Part shown: positions 1-5,839 of the stretch, piece after piece | How positions within the stretch are numbered: position 1 is the first letter of the stretch | How the letters are laid out: every line of letters begins with the position of its first letter | Origin: Candidatus Eisenbergiella stercorigallinarum | Lineage (GTDB): Bacteria; Bacillota; Clostridia; Lachnospirales; Lachnospiraceae | Length of the DNA stretch: 6,955 nucleotides | Assembly: GCA_019120525.1 (NCBI GenBank) | Contig: DWUW01000377.1 | Location: forward strand, 1-6,955 | Direction of reading: 5' to 3' | Translations under genes and position numbers: made by a program | The notes under the pieces: generated by a model | Seen by the model: only the letters and a program-made list of their open reading frames with translations | Told to the model about the DNA's origin: nothing | The model's database searches: none

Positions 1-3
1 GAC

Positions 4-2523
4 ATGAGAAGACCGCTTGCCGCGGCGTCCCTCCTCTTCATCACGACGGTCCGGCTGGTTACCCTTCTTCATCCGCTGCCCGTTCCGAAGCCCGACAGGG
101 CGGACGGGCAGCAGGCCGAATACACAGGGACCGTATCCGATATCATCTGTTATACGGATACGGAATCCGGCGAACCGGTCCGGCTCGTCTATCTGGGAAA
201 CGCCGCATCCAGTTCTGTCCCATCTTTCCAGGAAGCCGTTCCCGCCTCCCGGGACGGCGGGATCCCTTCTTCCGATCCCGCAGGCTCTTATCAGATCATC
301 TGCAGACTCTCAGAACATTCTTATCTTCCCAAAATTGGAAGCCTGATCCGCTGTAAAGGGGAAGTCAGCCATTTCCGTGAAGCTACAAATCCGGGTGAAT
401 TCGACGCGAAGAAATATTATAACAGGCAGGGTTACGCTTTTGAGCTGCGGGATGTTTCCGTCACCGGGGCCGGACAGGACTATTCTTCTTACCGCCAGCT
501 GCTCTGGAAGCTGAAAACCCGGATGGGACGCGCCCTGGAGCTCCTGCTTTCTCCCGAAGACGCTTCCGTAATGAAGGCCATGCTTCTTGGCGAGAAAAAG
601 GGCATGGATCAGGAGATCAAGTCCCTGTATCAGGCGGCGGGGATCTCCCACGTGGTGGCGATCAGCGGCCTGCACATCTCCATTCTCGGAATGGGCGTAT
701 TCCATCTGCTCCGCCGCCTTTTCGGAAGGCTTGGACGCCCCGGCTCCGGGCAGCTTCCCGCCTGCGCGGTGTCCGCGTTCTTCCTTCTCTCCTTTCTCTT
801 CATGACCGGCTTCTCCGCTTCTTCCATGCGGGCAGGGATCATGTTCGCCCTCTCCCTGGCCGCGAGGCTTCTGGGACGTACCTACGATACCGCTACGGCG
901 CTTGCCGTTGCCGCCGCCCTGCTGCTTGTGGAAAATCCGGCATGGATCGACGATACCGGCTTCCAGCTTTCCTTCACCGCGGCGCTGGCCGCTTCCATCG
1001 CCGTCCCTGCCTTTTCCCGCATGGATCCCTTAAGGGACTGGCTTCTGAAACGAAACGCCGGCGGAAATATCCAAAGATACCGGAAGCCAAAATCAGGAAG
1101 CCCTCCCTGGGGCAGGGCAAAGCATTCCTGGAAAGACATCCCTGTCCGGCTTAGGGACCGGCTCGGAGAAAGCATTCCCTCCGGTTTTCGTTCCAGCTTC
1201 TGCGTCAGCATGGTCACGCTTCCCCTGGTCCTTTCCTCCTTCTATGAATGGAACGTGCTTTCCGTCGCCGTCAACCTTGTGGTGATCCCGCTCATGGGAA
1301 TCCTTCTCGGCGGCTGCATTCTTCTTGCCTCCCTGGGTAGCCTGCTTCTTTTCGCAGGGGAGGAATGGCTGTCTCTTCTTACTCCCGCGGCCCTTCCCGT
1401 AAAAGGCATCCTTTTTCTGTACGAAACCCTCTGCCTGGCAGGCTCTACCGGGGGCATCGGCCTGTTTCGCCCCGGCGCGCCGCAGCTGTGGCAGATCCTC
1501 CTTTTTTACGCCTGTCTGCTTGCTCTTTTTCTCTCTGCCGGAAAACTGCCCAGGATCGCCGGCTATGTCTCCTGCGCCTTTCTCTGCCTGATTTTCCTGA
1601 TGGGGAAACCGGCCGGGATCCAGGTCACCATGCTGGATGTGGGCCAGGGCGACTGCATCTATATCCGTACGCCGGATGGCAGCCATTATCTCTGCGACGG
1701 CGGCAGCACCTCAAAGCTGCAGACAGGGACCTGGCAGGTAATCCCCTTCCTGAAGCACCAGGGCGTCAGCCGGCTGGAGCTGATCTTTATCAGCCACTGC
1801 GATACGGATCATATCAGCGCCATAAAAGAAATCCTGGACTGGTCGGGAGAAGGGAAAGTGAAGATCGGAGGGCTGGTCCTTGCCGCCTCCGGAACAGAAG
1901 ATGAGATGCGCGCCTCTCTGATCGAGACAGCGCAGAAAAACGGCGTCCCTGTCTACCGGATGGAGGCCGGTGACCAGATCCGCCGCGGCAGCGCCCTGTT
2001 TCAGGCAGTCTATCCTTTTTCTGAAAAAAATGCCTCCGGCAAAGCATCCGCCGACAGGAACGCTTCCTCTCTGGTCCTCCGCTTTTCCCGGCTGCGCGGC
2101 TCCGAAGCGCCTTCCATGGAGGCGGACACACCAAAACAGGGACGTCCTAAGGAGACTTTTTCCCTGCTCCTTACCGGAGATCTGGAGGCAGGCGGGGAAA
2201 AACAGATCCTGGAACGCTGTCCCGAGCTCGTATCCGGCTGCACCATCCTGAAAACCGCCCATCACGGCTCGGATACCTCCACCTCCCAGGCATTTCTTGA
2301 CGCCGCCCGTCCGCAGGCGGCGCTGATTTCCTGCGGGAGGAACAATTCCTACGGACACCCCCACGAGGAGGTGCTTTCCCGGCTGGATGCCGCCGGCATT
2401 CCCGTATTCCTGACGGCGGAGCGCGGCGCGATCACCGTGCGGGAACAAAACGGGACCGTAACGGTGGAAACCTTCCTGCGGCCGGAAGACGGCCGGGCAG
2501 CCCGGGGACGGCTCAGGCCGTGA
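4..2523 (+). CDS. comEC: ComEC/Rec2 competence protein, DNA-uptake channel
   Basis: An 839-residue integral membrane protein of the ComEC/Rec2 family, which forms the channel carrying single-stranded DNA across the cytoplasmic membrane during transformation. Domains in order: an N-terminal membrane segment (about 5-24); an OB-like DUF4131 region (about 39-155) containing NPGEFDAKKYYNRQGY; the multi-helix Competence domain (about 185-530), with its signature HVVAISGLHIS at 216-226; and a C-terminal metallo-beta-lactamase-like domain (about 538-815). That last domain shows LDVGQGD (545-550), CDGG (564-567), SHCDTDHIS (597-605), LLTGDLE (722-728), TAHHGSD (751-757) and SYGHPHEEVL (782-791), so the metal-binding residues look intact. 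Full family length and no frameshift. The start ATG is 3 bases from the window edge, so its ribosome site cannot be seen, but MRRPL followed by a hydrophobic helix is a usual ComEC start. A basic insert lies at about 345-390. The 3' end overlaps the convergent degV gene by 11 bases. Many non-competent Clostridia also keep comEC, so competence is not implied. Confidence 0.95.
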   Translation: MRRPLAAASLLFITTVRLVTLLHPLPVPKPDRADGQQAEYTGTVSDIICYTDTESGEPVRLVYLGNAASSSVPSFQEAVPASRDGGIPSSDPAGSYQIICRLSEHSYLPKIGSLIRCKGEVSHFREATNPGEFDAKKYYNRQGYAFELRDVSVTGAGQDYSSYRQLLWKLKTRMGRALELLLSPEDASVMKAMLLGEKKGMDQEIKSLYQAAGISHVVAISGLHISILGMGVFHLLRRLFGRLGRPGSGQLPACAVSAFFLLSFLFMTGFSASSMRAGIMFALSLAARLLGRTYDTATALAVAAALLLVENPAWIDDTGFQLSFTAALAASIAVPAFSRMDPLRDWLLKRNAGGNIQRYRKPKSGSPPWGRAKHSWKDIPVRLRDRLGESIPSGFRSSFCVSMVTLPLVLSSFYEWNVLSVAVNLVVIPLMGILLGGCILLASLGSLLLFAGEEWLSLLTPAALPVKGILFLYETLCLAGSTGGIGLFRPGAPQLWQILLFYACLLALFLSAGKLPRIAGYVSCAFLCLIFLMGKPAGIQVTMLDVGQGDCIYIRTPDGSHYLCDGGSTSKLQTGTWQVIPFLKHQGVSRLELIFISHCDTDHISAIKEILDWSGEGKVKIGGLVLAASGTEDEMRASLIETAQKNGVPVYRMEAGDQIRRGSALFQAVYPFSEKNASGKASADRNASSLVLRFSRLRGSEAPSMEADTPKQGRPKETFSLLLTGDLEAGGEKQILERCPELVSGCTILKTAHHGSDTSTSQAFLDAARPQAALISCGRNNSYGHPHEEVLSRLDAAGIPVFLTAERGAITVREQNGTVTVETFLRPEDGRAARGRLRP

Positions 2524-3358
2524 TGATGATGCCTCCGTCATTGGCGTACATGCTGCTGATTCCTGCGGTATTGAGGATGAAGGAGCCGGCAAAGGAAACC
2601 TGCTCCATAATCATGCTTCTGACCCATTCCGCCTTTTCCGGATTGTTGCAGTGGGAGATCATCAGATACTTTTCCTGCGGATTCTTCACCTTTTCCGCCA
2701 CCATTCCCGCCATGCGGATCAGCGCCTTCTTCAGCCCGACGGCCTGGCCGAGCTGGATGATGGTGCCCTCCGGCGTAGCTCCCATGACCGGCTTGATGTT
2801 CAGCGTGGAGGCCACCAGGGCCTTCACCCCGGTCAGACGCCCGTTCTTTCTCAGCGTTTCCAGATTGTTCAGGACGAACCAGGTATCCATCTCATCCCGG
2901 AAGGCTTCCAGCTTCCGGACGATCTCCTCAAAGGGAAGTCCCTGCTCCTCCAGCTCCATGGCCTTCATCGCGATCTGCGTCTCCCCGCAGGAGGCGGACC
3001 GGGAATCGATTACGTGGATCTTCTTCGCGTCCCTGCCGTATTTTTCCTCAAAAAGGCTCTTTCCCAGCAGCGCGCTGTTATGGCTGCCGCTCAGATTCGC
3101 GGAAAGGGTGACCGCATAAACATGCTCCGCCTTCCCTTCATAGCTTGTCCGATAGCGCTCCGGCGACGGGCAGGAGGACTTGGGGCAGATGGGACATTCC
3201 GCCACCTTTCTCAAAAATTCCTTCTGGTCAAAGTTCTCATCGTCCTGTATCCGCCAGTCTCCCACCTCAAGACCGAGAGGCACCCGTTCAAAACGGCTGT
3301 CGTTCTGATATTCCTCCGGCAGTTCACAGCAGCTGTCCACTACGATCTTATAGCTCAT
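2513..3358 (-). CDS. DegV family fatty-acid-binding protein (FakB-like)
   Basis: A 281-residue soluble DegV-family protein. Family members (FakB) hold a fatty acid for phosphorylation by the FakA kinase, feeding exogenous or recycled fatty acids into phospholipid synthesis. Motifs seen: DSCCELP (8-14), SSCPSPERY (61-69), TLSANLSGSHNSA (84-96), VIDSRSAS (116-123), LNNLETLRKNGRL (163-175), NIKPVM (187-192) and a C-terminal ANDGG (273-277 region). In FakB a Thr and a Ser bind the fatty-acid carboxylate. By eye these align with Ser61 (a Thr-to-Ser change) and Ser90. I chose the ATG at 3358: a GGAGG lies 10 bases upstream and MSYKIVVDS is the usual DegV start. The in-frame ATG at 3385 adds nine residues and lacks a ribosome site. 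A sigma-A promoter is visible upstream. No fakA-like gene lies nearby, so the lipid role rests on the family alone. A Cys-rich stretch (C55, C58, C63) is unusual. Confidence 0.93.
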   Translation of the reverse strand: MSYKIVVDSCCELPEEYQNDSRFERVPLGLEVGDWRIQDDENFDQKEFLRKVAECPICPKSSCPSPERYRTSYEGKAEHVYAVTLSANLSGSHNSALLGKSLFEEKYGRDAKKIHVIDSRSASCGETQIAMKAMELEEQGLPFEEIVRKLEAFRDEMDTWFVLNNLETLRKNGRLTGVKALVASTLNIKPVMGATPEGTIIQLGQAVGLKKALIRMAGMVAEKVKNPQEKYLMISHCNNPEKAEWVRSMIMEQVSFAGSFILNTAGISSMYANDGGIIITA

Positions 3359-3385
3359 ATTATGATATCCTCCGATTTTTATCAC

Positions 3386-3417
3386 TTGAGTATGTGGTTT
3401 TCATTACCACATATAAT
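3386..3417 (+). promoter_or_regulatory. Possible rightward promoter with 20-base spacer
   Basis: TTGAGT (3386-3391) and a perfect TATAAT (3412-3417) are separated by 20 bases, longer than the 17 best suited to sigma-A. The 8-7-8 inverted repeat lies almost exactly in this spacer. That geometry is known from MerR-family activated promoters, where the regulator bends DNA to bring over-spaced boxes into register. It would give a leader of about 127 bases before the gene at 3551. This is inference from spacing only, and the site overlaps the degV promoter. Confidence 0.3.
3391..3413. repeat. 8-7-8 inverted repeat, candidate operator in the divergent region
   Basis: The arms TATGTGGT (3391-3398) and ACCACATA (3406-3413) are perfect reverse complements separated by TTTCATT. 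The repeat touches the last base of the degV -10 box and covers its likely start point, a usual place for a repressor site. It also lies between a TTGAGT and a perfect TATAAT pointing rightward. Most of the left arm would be transcribed with degV but the right arm mostly would not, so a DNA-binding site is more likely than an RNA hairpin. I do not recognise the regulator. Confidence 0.5.
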
Positions 3418-3442
3418 AACACCGATATTTATATCTTGTAAA
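3413..3442 (-). promoter_or_regulatory. Sigma-A promoter of the degV gene
   Basis: Read on the - strand, TTTACA (3442-3437) is followed by an 18-base spacer and TATTAT (3418-3413). Each box matches the consensus at 5 of 6 positions. Transcription should start near 3406, giving a leader of about 48 bases with GGAGG before the ATG at 3358. An inverted repeat (3391-3413) covers the expected start point. Confidence 0.6.
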
Positions 3443-3464
3443 GATGATTTCCGAAAGAATTTCA

Positions 3465-3493
3465 TAGCCTTTCCCGTCCGATTCGTGTAAAAT
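3465..3493 (+). promoter_or_regulatory. Possible proximal promoter of the DUF5721-like gene
   Basis: TAAAAT (3488-3493) is a good -10 box directly preceded by TG. Seventeen bases upstream is only TAGCCT (3465-3470), a 3-of-6 match to the -35 consensus. Transcription would begin near 3500, just at the foot of the leader hairpin. The -35 is weak, so this is one of two candidates for this gene. Confidence 0.35.
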
Positions 3494-3500
3494 AGAAGCC

Positions 3501-3530
3501 GGCGGGTACCGGAATTCCCGGGCGCCCGCC
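3501..3530 (+). other. GC-rich hairpin in the leader of the DUF5721-like gene
   Basis: GGCGGG (3501-3506) pairs with CCCGCC (3525-3530), and inside it CCGG (3509-3512) pairs with CCGG (3518-3521) around a five-base loop. A small TA/GCG internal loop separates the two helices. The hairpin ends 8 bases before the AAGGAG ribosome site, and no T-run follows, so it is not a terminator. If the proximal promoter is used, the hairpin would sit at the very 5' end of the mRNA, where such structures can slow decay. Confidence 0.45.
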
Positions 3531-3550
3531 GACAGAATAAGGAGAACATT

Positions 3551-4054
3551 ATGATCGCACTGCAGATAAAAGAGGTAAAGCATTTTATGGGCCGGATGCT
3601 CGGCACGGATTTTCTCGATTCCTTCCTGCTGGAGGAGGCGGTGGTTTCCACCTACAATACCTTCACCATAGACGGCCATATGAACCGGGATTTCTTCACC
3701 CGGGAGGAATGGGAGGAGCCGTCCGTCCGCCCCTACGACTTTTCGCCCTGGGAGAGGATGCGCCCCATCCTGTTTGAGCTGATCCGGGGGAAAAAAACGC
3801 CCGTCAGCTTCCGCATCATCCTCCATCTCATGCCCCAGTATGTGCCTGGCGTCCTGAAGAGCGCCGAGACAGCGCTGACGGCGGAGCAGGTGAAGGCCCT
3901 CGTCCTCACCTGCCGGTACGAAAACGGGGCGCTGACGCTGATCACCGGCACCTCGTTTCACACCTTCCTTCCGGACAAAAGCGCGGATCAGCTCTGGGAC
4001 CGGGCGGTGAAAGCCTTCCTGGACCGCCGGGAAGTGGACTACGACATGCTGTAA
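3551..4054 (+). CDS. DUF5721-like protein, unknown function
   Basis: A 167-residue soluble protein with no signal peptide or membrane segment. It resembles from memory the DUF5721 proteins of Lachnospiraceae, about the same length with a similar start: a hydrophobic-basic beginning (MIALQIKEVKHFM), then LLEEAVVSTYNTFTIDGHMN at 27-44, which looks like an amphipathic strand-turn region, and a basic middle segment LIRGKKTPVSFRIILHL (77-93). The C-terminal half (110-160) alternates helix-like and strand-like stretches and ends acidic (EVDYDML). No catalytic motif is apparent and no function can be given. The start is secure: AAGGAG (3539-3544) lies 6 bases before the ATG. The gene is divergent from degV and shares a control region with it. 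It is followed by 166 bases of non-coding DNA with no convincing terminator, so some read-through into spoVAE is possible. Confidence 0.85.
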   Translation: MIALQIKEVKHFMGRMLGTDFLDSFLLEEAVVSTYNTFTIDGHMNRDFFTREEWEEPSVRPYDFSPWERMRPILFELIRGKKTPVSFRIILHLMPQYVPGVLKSAETALTAEQVKALVLTCRYENGALTLITGTSFHTFLPDKSADQLWDRAVKAFLDRREVDYDML

Positions 4055-4089
4055 GGGCTTTTTCCCATCCATGCGGATCTCTGCCCGTT

Positions 4090-4119
4090 ATGGGAAAATT
4101 TCCCCGCATAATTTTCCAT
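4090..4119. repeat. Imperfect inverted repeat over the -35 of the spoVAE promoter
   Basis: The arms ATGGGAAAATT (4090-4100) and AATTTTCCAT (4110-4119) are reverse complements apart from one extra G in the left arm. The nine-base centre contains most of the GCATA box of the sigma-G-like promoter. It could be a regulator site, or a weak terminator hairpin for the gene ending at 4054; there is no T-run after it, which argues against the terminator. Confidence 0.4.
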
Positions 4120-4135
4120 CTGTAAAGCCATACTG
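4106..4135 (+). promoter_or_regulatory. Sigma-G/sigma-F-type forespore promoter of spoVAE
   Basis: GCATA (4106-4110), an 18-base spacer and CATACTG (4129-4135). The Bacillus sigma-G consensus as I recall it is GHATR, 17-18 bases, CATNHTA, so all positions fit except the last base of the -10 (G for A). The expected transcript starts near 4142, about 79 bases before the spoVAE start. Forespore expression is what is known for spoVA genes, which supports the call. No sigma-A promoter of similar quality is visible in this gap. Confidence 0.55.
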
Positions 4136-4151
4136 TCAGTTAGAAAAACCC

Positions 4152-4172
4152 GGCACGGCCCCCGTTCGTGCC
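4152..4172 (+). other. Hairpin in the spoVAE leader
   Basis: GGCACG (4152-4157) and CGTGCC (4167-4172) form a perfect 6-base stem with a 9-base loop, about 10 bases after the predicted transcript start. A second, bulged GC-rich stem (GCC-c-GCC at 4187-4193 with GGCGGC at 4198-4203) lies just before the ribosome site AGAGG (4211-4215). Neither is followed by a T-run. They may be an mRNA-protecting structure, or chance in GC-rich DNA. Confidence 0.3.
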
Positions 4173-4220
4173 AAAGAATAAAAGAAGCCCGCCTGCCGGC
4201 GGCAAAGAAAAGAGGTAAGG

Positions 4221-4577
4221 ATGGATTATCTGAACGCATTCTGGATCGGCGGCCTGATCTGCGCCCTGGTTCAGATCCTGATGGAAAAGACAAAGCTGAT
4301 GCCCGGCCGGATCATGGTGCTTCTGGTCTGTACCGGAGCGGTCCTTGGCGCGCTTGGCATTTACGGGCCCTTTCTGGAATTCGCGGGGGCCGGGGCCAGC
4401 GTGCCGCTCCTGGGCTTCGGGAACACCCTTTTTCAGGGGGTGAAGGAAGCTGTGGATGAGTCCGGTATTCTCGGGCCGTTTACCGGAGGCTTCCGGGCCG
4501 GGGCGGCCGGAACGGCCGCCGCTCTCGTGTTCGGCTATCTGGCCTCCCTCCTCTTCAGCCCGAAGATGAAGAAATGA
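4221..4577 (+). CDS. spoVAE: Stage V sporulation protein AE (dipicolinate transport)
   Basis: A 118-residue membrane protein of the SpoVA family, closest to SpoVAE (SpoVAEb, about 116 residues). SpoVA proteins form the inner-forespore-membrane channel that takes up calcium-dipicolinate during sporulation and releases it on germination. Evidence: three hydrophobic segments (about 5-21, 31-50, 95-113); a start (AFWIGGLICALVQILM) much like SpoVAE; and the family motif FAGAGASVPLLGFGN at 54-68, followed by FQGVKEAVDESGILGPFTGG (71-90). Its length separates it from the longer SpoVAC (about 150). AGAGG lies five bases before the ATG. A forespore-type promoter is upstream. Oddly, spoVAC and spoVAD, which normally precede it in one operon, are absent: upstream is an unrelated gene and 166 non-coding bases. 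The neighbour downstream is convergent, 22 bases away. It is either a second copy or a displaced one. Confidence 0.92.
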   Translation: MDYLNAFWIGGLICALVQILMEKTKLMPGRIMVLLVCTGAVLGALGIYGPFLEFAGAGASVPLLGFGNTLFQGVKEAVDESGILGPFTGGFRAGAAGTAAALVFGYLASLLFSPKMKK

Positions 4578-4601
4578 AATAAGGAAACGCCCCTGCGTTT
4601 C
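4570..4601 (-). terminator. Candidate terminator between spoVAE and the DUF3810-like gene
   Basis: GAAACGC (4584-4590) and GCGTTTC (4595-4601) form a perfect 7-base stem with loop CCCT. Read leftward, the stem is followed by CTTATTTCATTTC, a moderately U-rich tail, so it fits the end of the DUF3810-like gene best. It overlaps that gene's stop codon. Read rightward there is no T-run, so it would terminate spoVAE poorly unless by another mechanism. Confidence 0.42.
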
Positions 4602-5751
4602 ACTCTGCGGAGGCTTCCACCAGGATGGCCCCGCCATTGTAATCGACAGCCGAATCGTACAGGATCCCGTCATAATATTCCAGGAGGAGCTGCACCACGC
4701 GGCTATAGCTTTTCATGCCGTCGGAGACGCCGTTTACCACCAGCGTGGTCTGGGTAAACTGGTTGGAGGCCGCCTTCACCACCGCCGTTTCCACCACTGC
4801 CTTCTCCTCCACCTGCTCCCATGCTTCTTCGGTGAGGAAGATATCGTCCGCCTTTACGGCCTGTATGATGGCCGGGCAGTCAAATTCCTGCTTTCCGGAA
4901 GCCTTCTTATATTCTTTTTCCACATAGCCCAGCACGCTCAGATAGCCGCTGTAGCGGAAAAACGTGTCGTCGGAGCGGATGCAGGCCAGATATCCGATGA
5001 AATTCGCATCGTCCTCGTAAATGAACCCCTTCAGGTGGGCCAGCTCATGGCAGAGCGTGGCGGGAACATTCACGACGTACATGCTGGTGTTATAGTTGGC
5101 TTCCATGGAGAAGGGGAAATAATACCCCATCATATACTGCTGGCTCAGAAAATCGGAGGCCGCGATCCCCTTTGCCCTGGGATAGTAGCCGGAAAGCAGC
5201 CCGTACTCCTCTCCCAGCCCCTGCATGGCATCTATGGCTCCCTGCCTGATATCCCCCCGGCAGACGAGGAATCCATCCTCATCCCTCTGAAGCTCTCCCG
5301 CAAGGGCGTTCAGCTCCCCGACGATATGGTTCCTCACCTGGATGAGCTCCCGGTCCGTATAGGTCCTCTGCGCCCTGTCCGGCATATAGGTCTCGTCAAA
5401 TTCGGAAGCATGATAAAGGATGAAACAGTTCCAGGTCATGATCATGAATACCAGAAGAAAACCCCAGACATAGGCCCGGCAGAAAAAAGAAATGAGCCGC
5501 CTCCCTCTTCCCTTCCGGACGAAAATACGCAGAACGCAGGCTGCCGCCGCCGCTGCGGTAAGAAGGACGGCTAGGACGATCATGCCCTCTCCCACAGAAA
5601 AGGGAAAGACCGACATCAGCCTTCCGTAAACGTTGACGGAAAGCGGGAACAGATGCCTGACATGCCAGTCGCAGAATGCCCTGCTGTTCCAGGCAAGCAC
5701 GTTCACCGCCGCCGTCAGAAGAAGTAACGTTGCCCATATTTTTTTCCTCAT
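4600..5751 (-). CDS. DUF3810-like membrane protein with HExxH zinc-protease motif
   Basis: A 383-residue membrane-anchored protein resembling the DUF3810 family. Three hydrophobic segments lie at about 5-21, 56-75 and 93-115, followed by a large soluble domain (116-383), probably outside the membrane. It carries TLCHELAHLKGFIYEDDANF (232-251): HELAH (235-239) is a classic HExxH zinc site, and E246 or a nearby acidic residue may be the third ligand. Other conserved-looking stretches are LLSGYYPRAKGI (185-196), SMYVVNVPA (223-231) and SYSRVVQLLLEYYDGILY (348-365). Known from the family: a zinc-metalloprotease-like fold; the substrate is unknown to me. The ATG at 5751 fits the usual MRKK-hydrophobic start but has only GGGGG before it, four to five bases away. 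A short ORF with a better ribosome site ends on this start (ATGA). It has its own promoter, separate from the operon to its right. Nothing in the sequence links it to the convergent spoVAE. Confidence 0.88.
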   Translation of the reverse strand: MRKKIWATLLLLTAAVNVLAWNSRAFCDWHVRHLFPLSVNVYGRLMSVFPFSVGEGMIVLAVLLTAAAAAACVLRIFVRKGRGRRLISFFCRAYVWGFLLVFMIMTWNCFILYHASEFDETYMPDRAQRTYTDRELIQVRNHIVGELNALAGELQRDEDGFLVCRGDIRQGAIDAMQGLGEEYGLLSGYYPRAKGIAASDFLSQQYMMGYYFPFSMEANYNTSMYVVNVPATLCHELAHLKGFIYEDDANFIGYLACIRSDDTFFRYSGYLSVLGYVEKEYKKASGKQEFDCPAIIQAVKADDIFLTEEAWEQVEEKAVVETAVVKAASNQFTQTTLVVNGVSDGMKSYSRVVQLLLEYYDGILYDSAVDYNGGAILVEASAE

Positions 5752-5813
5752 GTAATCCCCCGATTCCCTGTCCTATCTGCAGCGGTTTCCCCCGCCGCCG
5801 CAGATCGTCTCAA
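5748..5813 (-). CDS. Possible 21-residue leader ORF coupled to the DUF3810-like gene
   Basis: A perfect AGGAGG (5824-5819) lies five bases before a TTG (5813-5811). That TTG opens a frame of 21 codons whose product is MRRSAAAGETAADRTGNRGI plus T, ending in TGA at 5750-5748. The stop overlaps the ATG of the next gene as ATGA, a typical arrangement for translational coupling. This is the strongest ribosome site in the leader, while the gene itself has only GGGGG. The frame spans a strong stem-loop (5775-5805). The peptide is basic and resembles nothing I know; its translation, not its product, may matter. TTG starts are infrequent, so the AGGAGG may be a relic or chance. Confidence 0.38.
   Translation of the reverse strand: MRRSAAAGETAADRTGNRGIT
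5775..5805 (-). other. Strong stem-loop in the DUF3810-gene leader RNA
   Basis: In the - strand transcript AUCUGCGGCGG (5805-5795) pairs with CCGCUGCAGAU (5785-5775): an 11-base stem with one G-U pair and a nine-base loop. No U-run follows, so it is not an intrinsic terminator. It lies 24 bases before the gene's ATG and inside the possible leader ORF, so ribosomes on that ORF would melt it. Confidence 0.55.
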
Positions 5814-5839
5814 AAGTACCTCCTGTTCCTTCTGATTTA

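Noticed and set aside
2493..2505. CCGGG-CAG-CCCGG hairpin near the end of comEC as a terminator for degV
   Set aside because: No T-run follows in either direction and it lies within conserved-length coding sequence. GC-rich short palindromes are expected here.
1711..2592. A 293-codon open frame on the - strand opposite the end of comEC
   Set aside because: It lies antisense to the metal-binding domain of a clear comEC. The product is low-complexity, rich in Gly, Arg and Pro, with no recognisable motif, as expected for a shadow frame in GC-rich DNA.
3444..3467. A seven-codon ORF (MISERIS) in the divergent leader
   Set aside because: No ribosome site precedes it, and a frame this short is likely by chance.
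2651..3490. A 279-codon open frame on the + strand opposite degV
   Set aside because: Antisense to a well-conserved DegV gene, with no family motif and no ribosome site. It also runs through the divergent promoter region.
3404..4072. A 222-codon open frame on the - strand opposite the DUF5721-like gene
   Set aside because: Its product has no recognisable motif, and it overlaps both a gene with a good ribosome site and the degV promoter region.
4092..4104. GGGAAAATTTCCC as a terminator after the DUF5721-like gene
   Set aside because: The one-base centre leaves no loop, and no T-run follows. The wider repeat at 4090-4119 explains it better.
4140..4673. A 177-codon open frame on the - strand opposite spoVAE
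   Set aside because: It is the shadow of spoVAE, whose protein shows a clear family motif and membrane segments. The antisense product is hydrophilic and patternless.
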